Shown one piece after another: positions 9,345 to 17,592 of a stretch of 64,000 bases of DNA (position 1 is the stretch's first letter; each line of letters begins with the position of its first letter). This stretch comes from Demequina zhanjiangensis. GTDB taxonomy: Bacteria; Actinomycetota; Actinomycetes; Actinomycetales; Demequinaceae. A model generated the notes under the pieces. It had not been told where the DNA came from. It saw nothing but the letters and a program-made list of their open reading frames with translations, and did no database searches. The DNA is taken from contig NZ_JAUHPV010000006.1 in assembly GCF_030418315.1 (NCBI RefSeq), positions 124,001-188,000 on the forward strand, given 5' to 3'. The position numbers and the translations under genes are program-made.

Positions 9345-10079
9345 CTATCCGTCGACTGGGAGCGGCGAGAGCAGGCAGTCCTGGAACTGTGCGGCGCTGG
9401 TGTCGAAGGGGTGCTCGTCGTTGGCGGCGTCGTCGGCGTAGTCCTCGCCGCTGTACCCGGTCTCGACGAGTCCGGCGCGCACTAGGCAGGCGGCCATGAT
9501 GTCGGTCTCGTCTTCGTGGTCGGGGTTCCGCTCGACTCGGTAGTACAGGTAGTAGACGTCGGCGGCCTCGTCGCCCCAGGCGGCCTGGTGGCAGGCGGAG
9601 ACGATCGCGTAGTGGTCCTCGTTGCTCATCCCCGCGGGCGGTTGCTCGGCGAAGGCGCCGGCGCCGTAGAAGGTGACGTCGGTGAAGCCCTGCTCTGCCA
9701 GGCATGTCTGGAGCGCGTCGCGGAGCTCGTCGGCCTCGTCCTCGGTGATCTGGCCGTCCTCGAGGATCTCGCGCTGCAGGTCGGACGTGGACCCCAGGTA
9801 CGCCTCGGTGAACTCGGCCTCCCACGGCGTCTCGAACTCGGGCACCTCGGCCTCGTCGTCGAGCAGCGAGATCGAGATCCCCGCGACGGATGCGGTCGGC
9901 TCCGGAGAGGGAGTGGAGACGTCGGCGCGATCCGAGATGGGCGTCGCGTCGTCGTCAGTGAAGCGGTCCGACGGGGTGGGGGAGACGCTGGTGGCGTCGG
10001 GCATGTCGCCTGGTACTGGAGTGCAGCCGACGAGCATGGCCACAACGGCGGCGACGAGCGCCACGGATGTCCTGCGCAA
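9345..10079 (-). CDS. Lipoprotein, unknown function
   Basis: A 244-residue lipoprotein. The best start is the TTG at 10079: AGGGGG lies about 7 nt upstream and the next residues form a compact lipoprotein signal with lipobox MLVGC. The open frame continues upstream but is Arg-rich and unlikely to be translated. After a Thr/Pro/Ser linker comes an acidic domain with five Cys (TCLAEQG, SACHQAA, ACLVRAG, DCLLS), which may form disulfides. No known family recognised. It lies 67 nt before the DUF6318 gene, possibly in the same unit. Confidence 0.65.
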   Translation of the reverse strand: MRRTSVALVAAVVAMLVGCTPVPGDMPDATSVSPTPSDRFTDDDATPISDRADVSTPSPEPTASVAGISISLLDDEAEVPEFETPWEAEFTEAYLGSTSDLQREILEDGQITEDEADELRDALQTCLAEQGFTDVTFYGAGAFAEQPPAGMSNEDHYAIVSACHQAAWGDEAADVYYLYYRVERNPDHEDETDIMAACLVRAGLVETGYSGEDYADDAANDEHPFDTSAAQFQDCLLSPLPVDG

Positions 10080-10275
10080 TACGTATCCCCCTGGAACGTG
10101 TGAGACGTCTGTCAGCCCCCCAGCCGACACGAAGTGTCTACAGTTCAAACGAAGCAGCCGACGGAAAGGTTGCCCCCGAATTGAGAATGTTCCACGGGAG
10201 CCGCACGCTCGCCGCCGCCGACGCCGCACGCGAGCCTCCGCCCGCACCGCTCACGAACCACCGCGCGCCCATCTT

Positions 10276-10304
10276 TTGACGCGCGCAAACCGCAGTCCTA
10301 GCGT
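10276..10304 (+). promoter_or_regulatory. Sigma-70-type promoter of the HypC-like gene
   Basis: TTGACG (10276-10281) and TAGCGT (10299-10304) are 17 nt apart, the best standard promoter in the window. It faces the HypC-like gene at 10377, giving a leader of about 65 nt. Most of 10080-10275, between the divergent lipoprotein and this promoter, shows nothing else I can support. Confidence 0.6.
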
Positions 10305-10376
10305 CGAGGAAGAGCGCATGTCATCGGCGACGTGCATCCGGCATGGCGCCCGCTCTCGCAGGGGAAGAAGCAGCTC

Positions 10377-10595
10377 ATGGAACACGGGACTGTGGTGCAG
10401 GTCATCGAGGTGCACCGTGACGGTCGGGCCGTCGTCGAGATCGACGGCAAGCGGCAGGAGGTGCTGGAGATGACGGTGTCGGATGACGACATCACGCCAG
10501 GCGACTGGGTGATCGTCCGCGCCGGATTCGTGCTGGAGAGGCTCACGGACGACGAGATCGCCGAACTCAAGAAGCAGCACAAGCAGGTCGTCTAG
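10377..10595 (+). CDS. HypC/HupF-like protein lacking the N-terminal cysteine
   Basis: A 72-residue protein that aligns along its length with the true HypC at 17317: both share the order V-QVI-VH-DG-A-V-DG-RQ, then GDWVIVRAGFVLERLT in this protein. HypC is the small beta-barrel chaperone that carries the Fe(CN)2CO group to the hydrogenase large subunit, using its Cys2. Here the residue after Met is Glu, so the chemistry is probably lost. The ATG at 10377 is preceded by AGGGGAAG; a GTG 15 codons up is possible but gives no Cys either. It precedes the hydrogenase island and may be a regulatory or storage variant. Function is inferred from homology only. Confidence 0.7.
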   Translation: MEHGTVVQVIEVHRDGRAVVEIDGKRQEVLEMTVSDDDITPGDWVIVRAGFVLERLTDDEIAELKKQHKQVV

Positions 10596-10621
10596 GCCTG
10601 TCAGAAGCGGGGTTCCGCCAC

Positions 10622-10657
10622 GGCCGACGCGCGGGCGTCAGCGCTCCCGCGTCGGCC
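10622..10657. terminator. Hairpin after the HypC-like gene
   Basis: GGCCGACGC pairs with GCGTCGGCC across an 18-nt loop, 26 nt after the stop. There is no T tract, so termination is only a possibility. Confidence 0.35.
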
Positions 10658-10703
10658 ACTCCGGGGGCGGAGCGTGCGCCGATGCCGTCAATCTGTGCGT
10701 GGC

Positions 10704-10721
10704 GTGTGACGAGCGTCACAC
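10704..10721 (+). promoter_or_regulatory. CRP/GlxR-type operator
   Basis: GTGTGACGAGCGTCACAC contains a perfect TGTGA-N6-TCACA, the consensus of CRP/FNR-family regulators (GlxR in actinobacteria). A TATGCT at 10730-10735 starts about 17.5 nt from its centre, and the gene starts at 10785. A weaker copy lies before the paralogue, at the same distance from a similar hexamer. If TATGCT is the -10, the site overlaps the -35 and would fit repression. Confidence 0.6.
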
Positions 10722-10784
10722 CGAGGCCCTATGCTTCATGGAAGCAGTAGCGACGACACGCAGTGCCGGTCTGAGGGGGCCAAC

Positions 10785-11558
10785 GTGATTCAGGTGAGCG
10801 GAAGCAGCGATCCGGCGGCATGGCGCGCCGCCGTGGATGCGCATCCGACGGATCCGTCCATGAGGCTCGGCCTGGCACGCACGCTCGTGTCCCAGTCCGC
10901 CAAGGTGACCTGCGCAGGCGGCGATGGGGCGGAGCTTCTCGCGGAGTGCGCCTTCACCCTGTGCGGGATCGGCGACCTGGAAGGTCTGACCGACGGCGAG
11001 GCGATGCTGTTCGCCGGCACCGCCGCAGGTTGCGCGAGCGGACTTCTCTCGGCAGGTCGTCCGCGGCTCGCGCTCGGCGTCCTCACTCCCGCCGCCCACC
11101 TGCTCGACGCGCGCTCCGACCTGGCGGGCACCATCACGCCGCAGGCCAAGCCCGCGCTCCCCGGAGCGGATCCCGCGGCCGAGGTGGACCGCGCCGCCCG
11201 AGCCAAGGCGCTCGTCGAAGAGGCGCGCACTGACGAGTCGAACCGACGCTTCCCGAACTACGCGCCCCGCAACCCCGAGGACGTCGCCCCCGGCGAGGTC
11301 TTCGAGACGCCGTGGCCGCTCCCACCCGTCTCGTGGCACTACCTGCGCGCCTCGATCGGCGTCGCCATGGGGTGCAGCCGCGCCGCCGTCGGCGAGAAGG
11401 ACAAGGCGCTCGAGGACCTGAGCGAGGCCATGCTGGTCGCCTTCGCCGGCGCCCCCTACGACTACGCCCGCACGGTCAGCCTCTCCGCGACCATCGGCCG
11501 CCGCATGGAGCAGATCATGCGCACCGGCAAGCCCCAGGGGCGGCCCGCTTCGCGCTGA
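10785..11558 (+). CDS. Unknown protein, first of a tandem paralogue pair
   Basis: A 257-residue soluble, helical protein. The GTG at 10785 is chosen because AGGGGG lies 6 nt upstream. It opens with AAWRAAVDAHPTDPSMRLGLA and contains PWPLPPVSWHYLRASIG, features shared with the next gene, so the two are paralogues. The repeated Ala/Leu helices look like a TPR-type solenoid. Cys residues (TCAGG, LAECAFTLCGI) are not in metal-cluster spacing. I know no named family. Its position between a HypC-like gene and the hydrogenase operon suggests a role in hydrogenase assembly or regulation; that is inference. Confidence 0.65.
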   Translation: MIQVSGSSDPAAWRAAVDAHPTDPSMRLGLARTLVSQSAKVTCAGGDGAELLAECAFTLCGIGDLEGLTDGEAMLFAGTAAGCASGLLSAGRPRLALGVLTPAAHLLDARSDLAGTITPQAKPALPGADPAAEVDRAARAKALVEEARTDESNRRFPNYAPRNPEDVAPGEVFETPWPLPPVSWHYLRASIGVAMGCSRAAVGEKDKALEDLSEAMLVAFAGAPYDYARTVSLSATIGRRMEQIMRTGKPQGRPASR

Positions 11559-11615
11559 CTCCCTGCATATCAGGGCATATACCGTCACAAACGGACTTGG
11601 ACGCGACAATTCGGG

Positions 11616-11631
11616 TGTGGCGTATTTCACG
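11616..11631 (+). promoter_or_regulatory. CRP/GlxR-like operator, weaker copy
   Basis: TGTGGCGTATTTCACG matches TGTGA-N6-TCACA at 8 of 10 defined positions. TAATGT (11641-11646) starts 17.5 nt from its centre, the same spacing as at the upstream paralogue. Confidence 0.4.
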
Positions 11632-11698
11632 CGCCTGCCCTAATGTTGGCACTCTGAGACACGTCCGGGGGCGGGGTGTCTCCTGGAGGGTGGGTCCA

Positions 11699-12412
11699 AT
11701 GCAGTACAGCAGAGGTCTGCGCAGCCCTGCGGCCTGGAGGGCCGCACTGGAGCGCCAGCCGACCGACATCGCAGTCCGACTCGGGCTCGCGCAAGCGTTG
11801 ATCGCGTACGCCATGCAGGCCGTCGCGGACGGCGAGGACGAGCTTGCGCTGCTGGGCGAATGCGCCGAGACTCTCGCGCTCATCGACGAGGCCGACGACC
11901 TGGATGGGTGCGACACCCTCCTCTACGCCTCGACCGCAGGTCGCTGCGCGTCGGCGCTGACGGAGGCCGGTCGCCCGCGCCTCGCGCTCAGCGTGCTGGC
12001 CCCGGCGGTCCACGCGCTCGACAGCTGGGCCGACCGTGCGAGCATCGTCGGCTGCCCGTGCAAGTTCGCTGCGGAGCCCACCTTCAAGGACGACGGCGTG
12101 ACGGGCCACGCGCCCCGGCCGGACTTCCAGCCGGTCAGCTGGGAGGACACCGCCCCGGGCGAGCTGTTCGAGCGGCCTTGGCCGCTGCCCGCGGTCTCGT
12201 GGCACTACCTGCGGGCCACCCTCGGCGCCGCGAAGGGGCTCGCGCTGGTGTGCATCGGCAGCATCGAGCCTGCGATCGACGCGCTCAGCGAGGCGGCGCT
12301 CCTCGCGCTCGAGGGTGCGCCCTTCGACTACACGCGCACCGCCGACCTGTCGGTGCTGATCGGTGGACGGCTCTCGGCGCTGCTCGAGGACCCGATCTCC
12401 GAGATCGAGTAG
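11699..12412 (+). CDS. Unknown protein, second of the tandem paralogue pair
   Basis: A 237-residue paralogue of the preceding protein, sharing AAWRAALERQPTDIAVRLGLA, AGRPRLALSVLAPAVHALD, APGELFERPWPLPAVSWHYL and the C-terminal helical repeat. The ATG at 11699 has GGAGGG about 9 nt upstream. It differs by a CPCKF motif near residue 120, which the first copy lacks. No membrane segment or enzyme motif. It ends 90 nt before the hydrogenase beta subunit gene. The tandem duplication plus separate CRP-like sites implies that both copies are maintained. Function unknown. Confidence 0.65.
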   Translation: MQYSRGLRSPAAWRAALERQPTDIAVRLGLAQALIAYAMQAVADGEDELALLGECAETLALIDEADDLDGCDTLLYASTAGRCASALTEAGRPRLALSVLAPAVHALDSWADRASIVGCPCKFAAEPTFKDDGVTGHAPRPDFQPVSWEDTAPGELFERPWPLPAVSWHYLRATLGAAKGLALVCIGSIEPAIDALSEAALLALEGAPFDYTRTADLSVLIGGRLSALLEDPISEIE

Positions 12413-12442
12413 CCCACCTCACCAGGCACGATCCTTATCCCC

Positions 12443-12484
12443 GGGTCCTTGGTCCCGGGTGTCGAATAGCGACAGTCCTAGCCT
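12443..12484 (+). promoter_or_regulatory. Hydrogenase operon promoter with DosR-like box
   Basis: GGGTCCTTGGTCCC (12443-12456) is an imperfect palindrome close to the DosR/DevR box (GGGACTWWAGTCCC; 11 of 14 positions fit). TAGCCT at 12479-12484 is the likely -10. That would put transcription start near 12491 and the box centre at about -41.5, the usual place for an activator that contacts the polymerase. The leader then begins GAGAGG, which is itself the ribosome site for the ATG at 12503. Confidence 0.5.
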
Positions 12485-12502
12485 CGCAGTGAGAGGCATG
12501 TC

Positions 12503-13687
12503 ATGGGCGACATCCGGATCCTTCAGCCATCCGGCCTCGACTCCCTCATCGGTGTGCTGCACGAGCGCGGCTACCGGGTTGTCGGGCCGACCCTCCGGGG
12601 CGATGCGATCGTCACCGGCGAGATCCGTGCGGCCTCAGACCTCCCGCAGGGCGTCGGCGACCTGCAGGACGCCAAGACCTACCGCCTCCACGAGCGCGGG
12701 GATCAGGCCTACTTCGGCTTCGCCGCCCCCGCCCAGTCGAGCAAGCCGGTCTTCTTCCCCGCGGAGGAGGTCGTCTGGCGCGGCCGACGCGACCACGACA
12801 ACGACGGCCACTTCACCGTGGAGCGCGATGCCGTCGACGAGCCGCCTGTCGCCCTGCTGGGCGTGAGGTCGTGCGACCTGAGGGCCGTCCAGATCCACGA
12901 CCAGGTCCTCGCGGGCCGCAGCCACATCGACGCGCACTACGTGGGCCGACGCGACGGCACGTTCGTGGTCGCCGTCGCCTGCTCGGACCCCGCGGCGAGC
13001 TGCTTCTGCGCCTCCATGGGCACGGGCCCTCGTCCCGCGGAGAACGACCCGCAGACGGGCGCGCCGTCGTACGACCTGCTGCTCACCGAGGTCCTCGCCG
13101 ACGGCGACCACCGCTTCATCCTGGAGGTCGGCACGGACAGGGGAGCGGACGTCGTCGCCGCGCTCGCCGCCTCCGGCGCCCCCGTCACCCGCGGGACCGA
13201 CGCCGACCAGGCCGACGCGATCGCCGTCACCGACGCCGCAGCCGCGTTGCAGACCCGCGTCGTGGACACCGCACACGTGCACGACGTGCTGCGCGCCTCC
13301 GCCGAATCGCCCCGCTGGGAGGACGTCGCGAGCCGCTGCCTGGCCTGCACCAACTGCACGCTCGTATGTCCCACCTGCTTCTGCACCACAGTGCAGGACG
13401 TCTCCGACCTCACCGGCGACAGCGCCGAGAGGCATCGCGTCTGGGACTCGTGCTTCTCCGAGAGCTTCAGCTACATCCACGGCGGGCCCACCCGGGAGTC
13501 CACGAAGGCCCGCTACCGCCAATGGATCACCCACAAGCTGTCGTCGTGGGAGGACCAGTTCGGCATGCTCGGCTGCGTGGGATGCGGCCGCTGCATCACG
13601 TGGTGCCCTGCGGGCATCGACATCACGGAGGAGGCCGCCGCGCTCGGACGCATGAGCGGCCTCGCCACCCCAGCCGCCACCACCTAG
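12503..13687 (+). CDS. hyhB: Group 3b [NiFe] hydrogenase, beta (iron-sulfur) subunit
   Basis: A 394-residue cytoplasmic electron-transfer subunit. The C-terminal half carries two [4Fe-4S] motifs: C279-x2-C282-x2-C285-x3-C289P, followed by C292/C294, and C358-x2-C361-x2-C364-x3-C368P. The N-terminal half contains [16 protein letters not shown] and [11 protein letters not shown], typical of the beta subunit of archaeal sulfhydrogenases and other group 3b enzymes. It should wire the hydrogenase dimer to the flavin subunit. GAGAGG lies 6 nt before the ATG; an ATG at 12498 is out of frame. First gene of the operon, ending 9 nt before the gamma gene. Symbol follows group 3b (Hyh) usage. Confidence 0.9.
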   Translation: MGDIRILQPSGLDSLIGVLHERGYRVVGPTLRGDAIVTGEIRAASDLPQGVGDLQDAKTYRLHERGDQAYFGFAAPAQSSKPVFFPAEEVVWRGRRDHDNDGHFTVERDAVDEPPVALLGVRSCDLRAVQIHDQVLAGRSHIDAHYVGRRDGTFVVAVACSDPAASCFCASMGTGPRPAENDPQTGAPSYDLLLTEVLADGDHRFILEVGTDRGADVVAALAASGAPVTRGTDADQADAIAVTDAAAALQTRVVDTAHVHDVLRASAESPRWEDVASRCLACTNCTLVCPTCFCTTVQDVSDLTGDSAERHRVWDSCFSESFSYIHGGPTRESTKARYRQWITHKLSSWEDQFGMLGCVGCGRCITWCPAGIDITEEAAALGRMSGLATPAATT

Positions 13688-13696
13688 GGAGCGGGC

Positions 13697-14557
13697 ATGA
13701 GCACCGCTGCAGCCGAGACGCGGATCGCCGGAGCCGACGACCCGATGGTGCCGCGCCGCTACGCGATCACCCGCGTCAGGCAGGACACCCGCGACACGTT
13801 CACCCTGCTGCTCGACCCCGTCGACGGCGACCCGCTCACCTTCAAGGCCGGCCAGTTCACCATGCTCCACGCGTTCGGGGTGGGGGAGGTGCCCATCTCC
13901 ATCTCGGGCGACCCACGGAATCCGGCGCCGCTCGAGCACACGATCCGCAATGTCGGCGCCGTGACGCGGGCGTTGGTCAACGCGCACCCCGGCACAGAGA
14001 TCGGGGTGCGAGGCCCCTTCGGCACCTCGTGGGACGCGGCCGACGCGGCGGGCCACGACGTCGTCTTCGTCACCGGCGGTATCGGGCTGGCACCATTGCG
14101 CCCCGCGATCCTGGACGTGCTCGCCGAGCGTGACCGCTACGGCAAGGTCCTGCTCCTGTACGGCTCCCGCACCCCGGACGACATCCTCTACGGCGACGAG
14201 ATGCGCCGCTGGGCCGACCTCAATGACGTCAACGTGCAGATGACGGTGGACAACGCGCCGTACGGATACCAGGGCAAGGTTGGCTTCGTCACCGAGCTCA
14301 TCACGCGCGCAGGCTTCGACCCGCGCCGCGCGTGGGCCTTCGTATGCGGGCCCGAGGTGATGATGCGCTCCGCCGCGTCCGCGCTTGCGGGCCGCGGGCT
14401 CCCCGCGCACCGCATCCGTCTGTCCATGGAGCGCTCCATGAAGTGCGGCATCGGCCTGTGCGGCCACTGCCAGCTGCGCGACCTGTTCATCTGCGTGGAC
14501 GGTCCCGTGCTCGACTACGCGCGGCTCGAGCCGCTCATGAACGTGAGGGAGCTCTGA
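13697..14557 (+). CDS. hyhG: Group 3b [NiFe] hydrogenase, gamma (FAD/NAD(P)-binding) subunit
   Basis: A 286-residue flavoprotein of the ferredoxin-NADP reductase type. [20 protein letters not shown] near residue 50 is the FAD-binding region, [14 protein letters not shown] near 120 the NAD(P)-binding loop, and the C-terminus has a [2Fe-2S] motif C250-x4-C255-x2-C258-x7-C266. It passes electrons between NAD(P)H and the beta subunit, so the complex can make or consume hydrogen at the expense of the nicotinamide pool. It lies within the operon between the beta and small subunit genes. Confidence 0.9.
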   Translation: MSTAAAETRIAGADDPMVPRRYAITRVRQDTRDTFTLLLDPVDGDPLTFKAGQFTMLHAFGVGEVPISISGDPRNPAPLEHTIRNVGAVTRALVNAHPGTEIGVRGPFGTSWDAADAAGHDVVFVTGGIGLAPLRPAILDVLAERDRYGKVLLLYGSRTPDDILYGDEMRRWADLNDVNVQMTVDNAPYGYQGKVGFVTELITRAGFDPRRAWAFVCGPEVMMRSAASALAGRGLPAHRIRLSMERSMKCGIGLCGHCQLRDLFICVDGPVLDYARLEPLMNVREL

Positions 14558-14559
14558 TC

Positions 14560-15471
14560 ATGACCGCCACCGCACCGCACGGCCTGGCCGAGCCACACGG
14601 CGTCACCGAAGAGCAAGCCCAAACGCACTCCCACGCGCACGGCGAGGAGGTGCCCCCTGCGTCGGCCCGACCCAAGCTCGCCGTGTGGAAGTTCGCGTCC
14701 TGCGACGGCTGCCAGTTGAGCCTGCTGAACTGCGAGGACGAGCTGCTCAGCATCGCCGAGGCCGTCCACATCGCCTACTTCCCCGAGGCGACCCGCGCCG
14801 TGGTGGAAGGGCCATACGCGCTCTCGCTCGTGGAAGGCTCGATCACCACGCCCGACGACGTGCGCCGCATCCACGAGATCCGCGCCCAGTCCGGGGTGCT
14901 CGTGACGATCGGCGCGTGCGCGACCGCGGGCGGCATCCAGGCGCTGCGCAACTGGGCCGACGTGGACGAGTACCGCTCCGTCGTCTACGCCCACCCCGAG
15001 TACCTGCGCACGCTCGATACCTCCACGCCGATCGCGAGCCACGTGGATGTCGACTACGAGCTGCGTGGCTGCCCGGTGGACAAGAAGCAGCTGATCGAGG
15101 TGCTCGCTGCGTTCTTGAACGGCCGCAAGCCGCGCATCCCCACCTACTCGGTGTGCGTCGAATGCAAGCTCAAGGGCAATGTGTGCGTGCCCGTCGCCAC
15201 CGGCCAGCCCTGCCTGGGCCCCGTGACGCAGGCGGGCTGCGGCGCGCTCTGCCCCTCGTACGGGCGTGGCTGCTACGGATGCTTCGGCCCGCAGGACAGC
15301 GCCAACACCGAGTCCCTGACCAGGCAGCTGGTCGAGCTCGGCATGCCGGCCGACGACATCGTCCGCGTCTACCGCACCTTCAACGCAGGCGCGCCCGCCT
15401 TCGCCGCCGCGTCCGACGCCGTGGCGGCCGACGCGCGCGATCGCGCCGCGCAGGAGAGGGGGCCGGAATGA
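14560..15471 (+). CDS. hyhS: Group 3b [NiFe] hydrogenase small subunit
   Basis: A 303-residue small subunit that carries the iron-sulfur relay to the NiFe site. C48-x2-C51 ([14 protein letters not shown]) binds the proximal cluster with downstream Cys in GACATAGG and [18 protein letters not shown] and the Cys-rich [20 protein letters not shown] provide the others. There is no Tat signal, so the enzyme is cytoplasmic, as expected for group 3. The first 35 residues are an unusual His-rich extension ([15 protein letters not shown]). The ATG at 14560 follows GAGGGAG; the frame is open upstream but overlaps hyhG. Confidence 0.93.
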   Translation: MTATAPHGLAEPHGVTEEQAQTHSHAHGEEVPPASARPKLAVWKFASCDGCQLSLLNCEDELLSIAEAVHIAYFPEATRAVVEGPYALSLVEGSITTPDDVRRIHEIRAQSGVLVTIGACATAGGIQALRNWADVDEYRSVVYAHPEYLRTLDTSTPIASHVDVDYELRGCPVDKKQLIEVLAAFLNGRKPRIPTYSVCVECKLKGNVCVPVATGQPCLGPVTQAGCGALCPSYGRGCYGCFGPQDSANTESLTRQLVELGMPADDIVRVYRTFNAGAPAFAAASDAVAADARDRAAQERGPE

Positions 15472-16811
15472 CCCACCAGCTGAAGGACGGCGGCCAGGTC
15501 CTCAACGTCGGCATGCTCGCCCGCGTCGAGGGCGAAGGCGGCATGCACATCGAGATCAAGGACCGCCAGGTCGTGGACGTGAAGCTCAACATCTTCGAGC
15601 CGCCACGCTTCTACGAGGGCTTCCTGCGCGGCCGCAAGTACACCGAGCCGCCCGACATCACCGCGCGCATCTGCGGCATCTGCCCGGTCGCGTACCAGTC
15701 GGCGTCCACCGAGGCGATGGAGACCATCTGCCGGATCGAGACGACGCCCGAGATCCAGCTGATGCGCCGCCTGCTCTACTGCGGCGAGTGGATCGAGTCC
15801 CACGCCCTGCACATCTTCATGCTTCACGCACCCGACTTCCTGGGCTACGAGTCAGTGCTCGAGATGGCCAAGGACTACCCGGACGTCGTGCAGATGGCGC
15901 TGCGCCTCAAGAAGGCGGGCAACGACCTCATGGAGCTGGTGGGCGGTCGTGCCATCCACCCCGTCAACGTGAAGGTCGGAGGCTTCTACAGGATGCCGAC
16001 CGTCGCCGAGCTCGAAGCCCTCCGTCCCGATCTGGCCAGGGGCGTTGAGGACTCGCTCGCGGCGGTCGAGCTCGTCGCCGGGTTCGACTTCCCGGACATG
16101 GAGCAGGACTACACCTACGTGTCTTTGCGGCACCCCGACTGGTATCCGCTTGAACGCGGCACCGAGATCGTCGCCACCTCCGGCGTCCGCTTCCCGGTCG
16201 CCGAGATCCCGCAGCACATCGAGGAGTTCCATGTGGAGCACTCGAACGCCCTGCACGCACGGTTCGACGGCGCCACCTACTTCGTGGGTCCGCTCGCCCG
16301 GTACAGCCTCAACTTCGACCAGCTCACGCCCCGCTGCCAGGAGGCCGCGGTCAAGGCCGAGCTGGGGGAGACGTGCCGCAACCCCTTCAAGTCCATCATC
16401 GTCCGCACGATCGAGCTCGCCTACGCCTTCGAGGAGGCCGTGCGGATCATCGACCAGTGGCGCGACGGGCATCCACCTTCCGTGCCCGTCGCGCCACGAG
16501 CCGGCGAGGGCGTCGGCGCCTCCGAGGCGCCCCGCGGCACTATCTGGCACCGCTACAGGATCGACGACGACGGGGTCATCCAGGACGCGCAGATCGTCCC
16601 GCCCACCTCCCAGAACCAGGCGAGCATCGAGGCCGACCTTCGGCTCGCCGCGCAGCAGTGGGTGGACCTCGACGACCACTCCTTGACGCACCGGTGCGAG
16701 GAGGCGATCCGCAACTACGACCCCTGCATCTCGTGCGCGACCCACTTCCTCGACCTGCGCGTCGTCCGCGACGGCGCAGGGAAGCCCGCCGACGCCGGAG
16801 CCGGGTCATGA
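15468..16811 (+). CDS. hyhL: Group 3b [NiFe] hydrogenase large (catalytic) subunit
   Basis: A 447-residue subunit holding the NiFe(CN)2CO site that splits or forms H2. The four cysteine ligands are visible: C69 and C72 in ARICGICPV (L1 motif) and C420 and C423 in DPCISCATH (L2 motif). HFLDL follows C423 by two residues, so the maturation protease should cut after H426 and remove about 21 residues. Size and motifs fit group 3 rather than membrane-bound group 1. The ATG overlaps the small-subunit stop (ATGA), and its own stop overlaps the protease start, implying coupled translation. Confidence 0.95.
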   Translation: MTHQLKDGGQVLNVGMLARVEGEGGMHIEIKDRQVVDVKLNIFEPPRFYEGFLRGRKYTEPPDITARICGICPVAYQSASTEAMETICRIETTPEIQLMRRLLYCGEWIESHALHIFMLHAPDFLGYESVLEMAKDYPDVVQMALRLKKAGNDLMELVGGRAIHPVNVKVGGFYRMPTVAELEALRPDLARGVEDSLAAVELVAGFDFPDMEQDYTYVSLRHPDWYPLERGTEIVATSGVRFPVAEIPQHIEEFHVEHSNALHARFDGATYFVGPLARYSLNFDQLTPRCQEAAVKAELGETCRNPFKSIIVRTIELAYAFEEAVRIIDQWRDGHPPSVPVAPRAGEGVGASEAPRGTIWHRYRIDDDGVIQDAQIVPPTSQNQASIEADLRLAAQQWVDLDDHSLTHRCEEAIRNYDPCISCATHFLDLRVVRDGAGKPADAGAGS

Positions 16812-17326
16812 ACGCCGCGCGGGAGGCCTCGCTCGTGATCGGCCTCGGGCAGCCCGACCGCGGGGACGACGCCGTCGGCCCCGTCGTCGCCGCACGGCTG
16901 CGCGACCTGGTGGGGGACAGCGTCGTCGTGCTCACCCGCGAGGACCCGACCGCGCTCGTGCAGACGTGGGACGGCTACCGCGTCGCCGTCGTCATCGATT
17001 CCGTCCTCACCGGCGCCGAACCCGGCACCCTCACCATCCGCCAGGCAGGCGCCGCCGCCGAACCCCTGCCCACCCACGCCTTCACCGCCGCAGGCAGGGG
17101 AGGAAGCCACGCCTTCGGAGTCGCCGGCGCCGTCGAGCTGTCCCGCACGCTCGGCACCCTCCCCGAACAGCTCGCCATCGTCGGCGTCGAGGCCGCCAGC
17201 TTCGATCACGGCCCCATGACCGACCCCGTGATCGCCGCCATCGACGACGCCGTCGCCACCGTCGTGGCCACACTCGCCCGCGGCATCAGCGCCCTCACCG
17301 AGAGCGAGGCCGGCTCATGTGCCTAG
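16808..17326 (+). CDS. Hydrogenase maturation endopeptidase
   Basis: A 172-residue protein of the HycI/HoxW family, the nickel-dependent peptidases that trim the large subunit's C-terminus after nickel insertion. IGLGQPDRGDDAVGP at residues 11-25 is the family's first motif, with the metal-binding acid near D20/D21; VVIDSV and the SHAFG stretch are the second and third. It starts with an ATG overlapping the hyhL stop and overlaps hypC by 10 nt, so its partner is almost certainly HyhL. Confidence 0.9.
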   Translation: MNAAREASLVIGLGQPDRGDDAVGPVVAARLRDLVGDSVVVLTREDPTALVQTWDGYRVAVVIDSVLTGAEPGTLTIRQAGAAAEPLPTHAFTAAGRGGSHAFGVAGAVELSRTLGTLPEQLAIVGVEAASFDHGPMTDPVIAAIDDAVATVVATLARGISALTESEAGSCA

Positions 17327-17592
17327 GGAGCATCGGACAGATCGTCGCCGTGCACGACGGGGGAGAGGCCCTCGTCGACGCCGACGGCCGACGCCAGCGC
17401 GCCCTCAACCTCACCCCCGGCCAGGTGCCGCTCGTCGCCGGCGACTGGGTGGTCGTCCACTCCGGCTTCGTCCTCGGCACCCTCACCGAACCTGAGGCGC
17501 TCGACGCCCTCAGCATCCGCGCCCACCACGACCCGCCGCGTCACGGCCTCGCACCCGTGCCCGACCCCATGCCCCAGGAGGTGCAGCCATGA
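17317..17592 (+). CDS. hypC: Hydrogenase assembly chaperone HypC
   Basis: A 91-residue HypC/HupF protein. It begins MCLGSIGQIVAVHDGG: Cys2 is the residue that binds the HypD-borne iron group and the large-subunit precursor. Usual HypC has Pro at position 6 (MCLGIPG); here it is Ile. GDWVVVHSGFVLGTLT is the conserved barrel strand. The C-terminus is longer than usual and Pro/His-rich. It overlaps the protease gene by 10 nt and its stop overlaps the EamA start. The other factors (HypA, B, D, E, F) are not in this window. Confidence 0.9.
   Translation: MCLGSIGQIVAVHDGGEALVDADGRRQRALNLTPGQVPLVAGDWVVVHSGFVLGTLTEPEALDALSIRAHHDPPRHGLAPVPDPMPQEVQP

Noticed and set aside
12635..14467. Minus-strand frame of 610 codons over hyhB and hyhG
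   Set aside because: Shadow of two genes with complete iron-sulfur and flavin motifs.
12503..15471. Sulfur reductase rather than hydrogenase
   Set aside because: The large subunit keeps all four NiFe-binding cysteines and a protease gene follows, so hydrogenase is the primary call; sulfur reduction could be a side activity.
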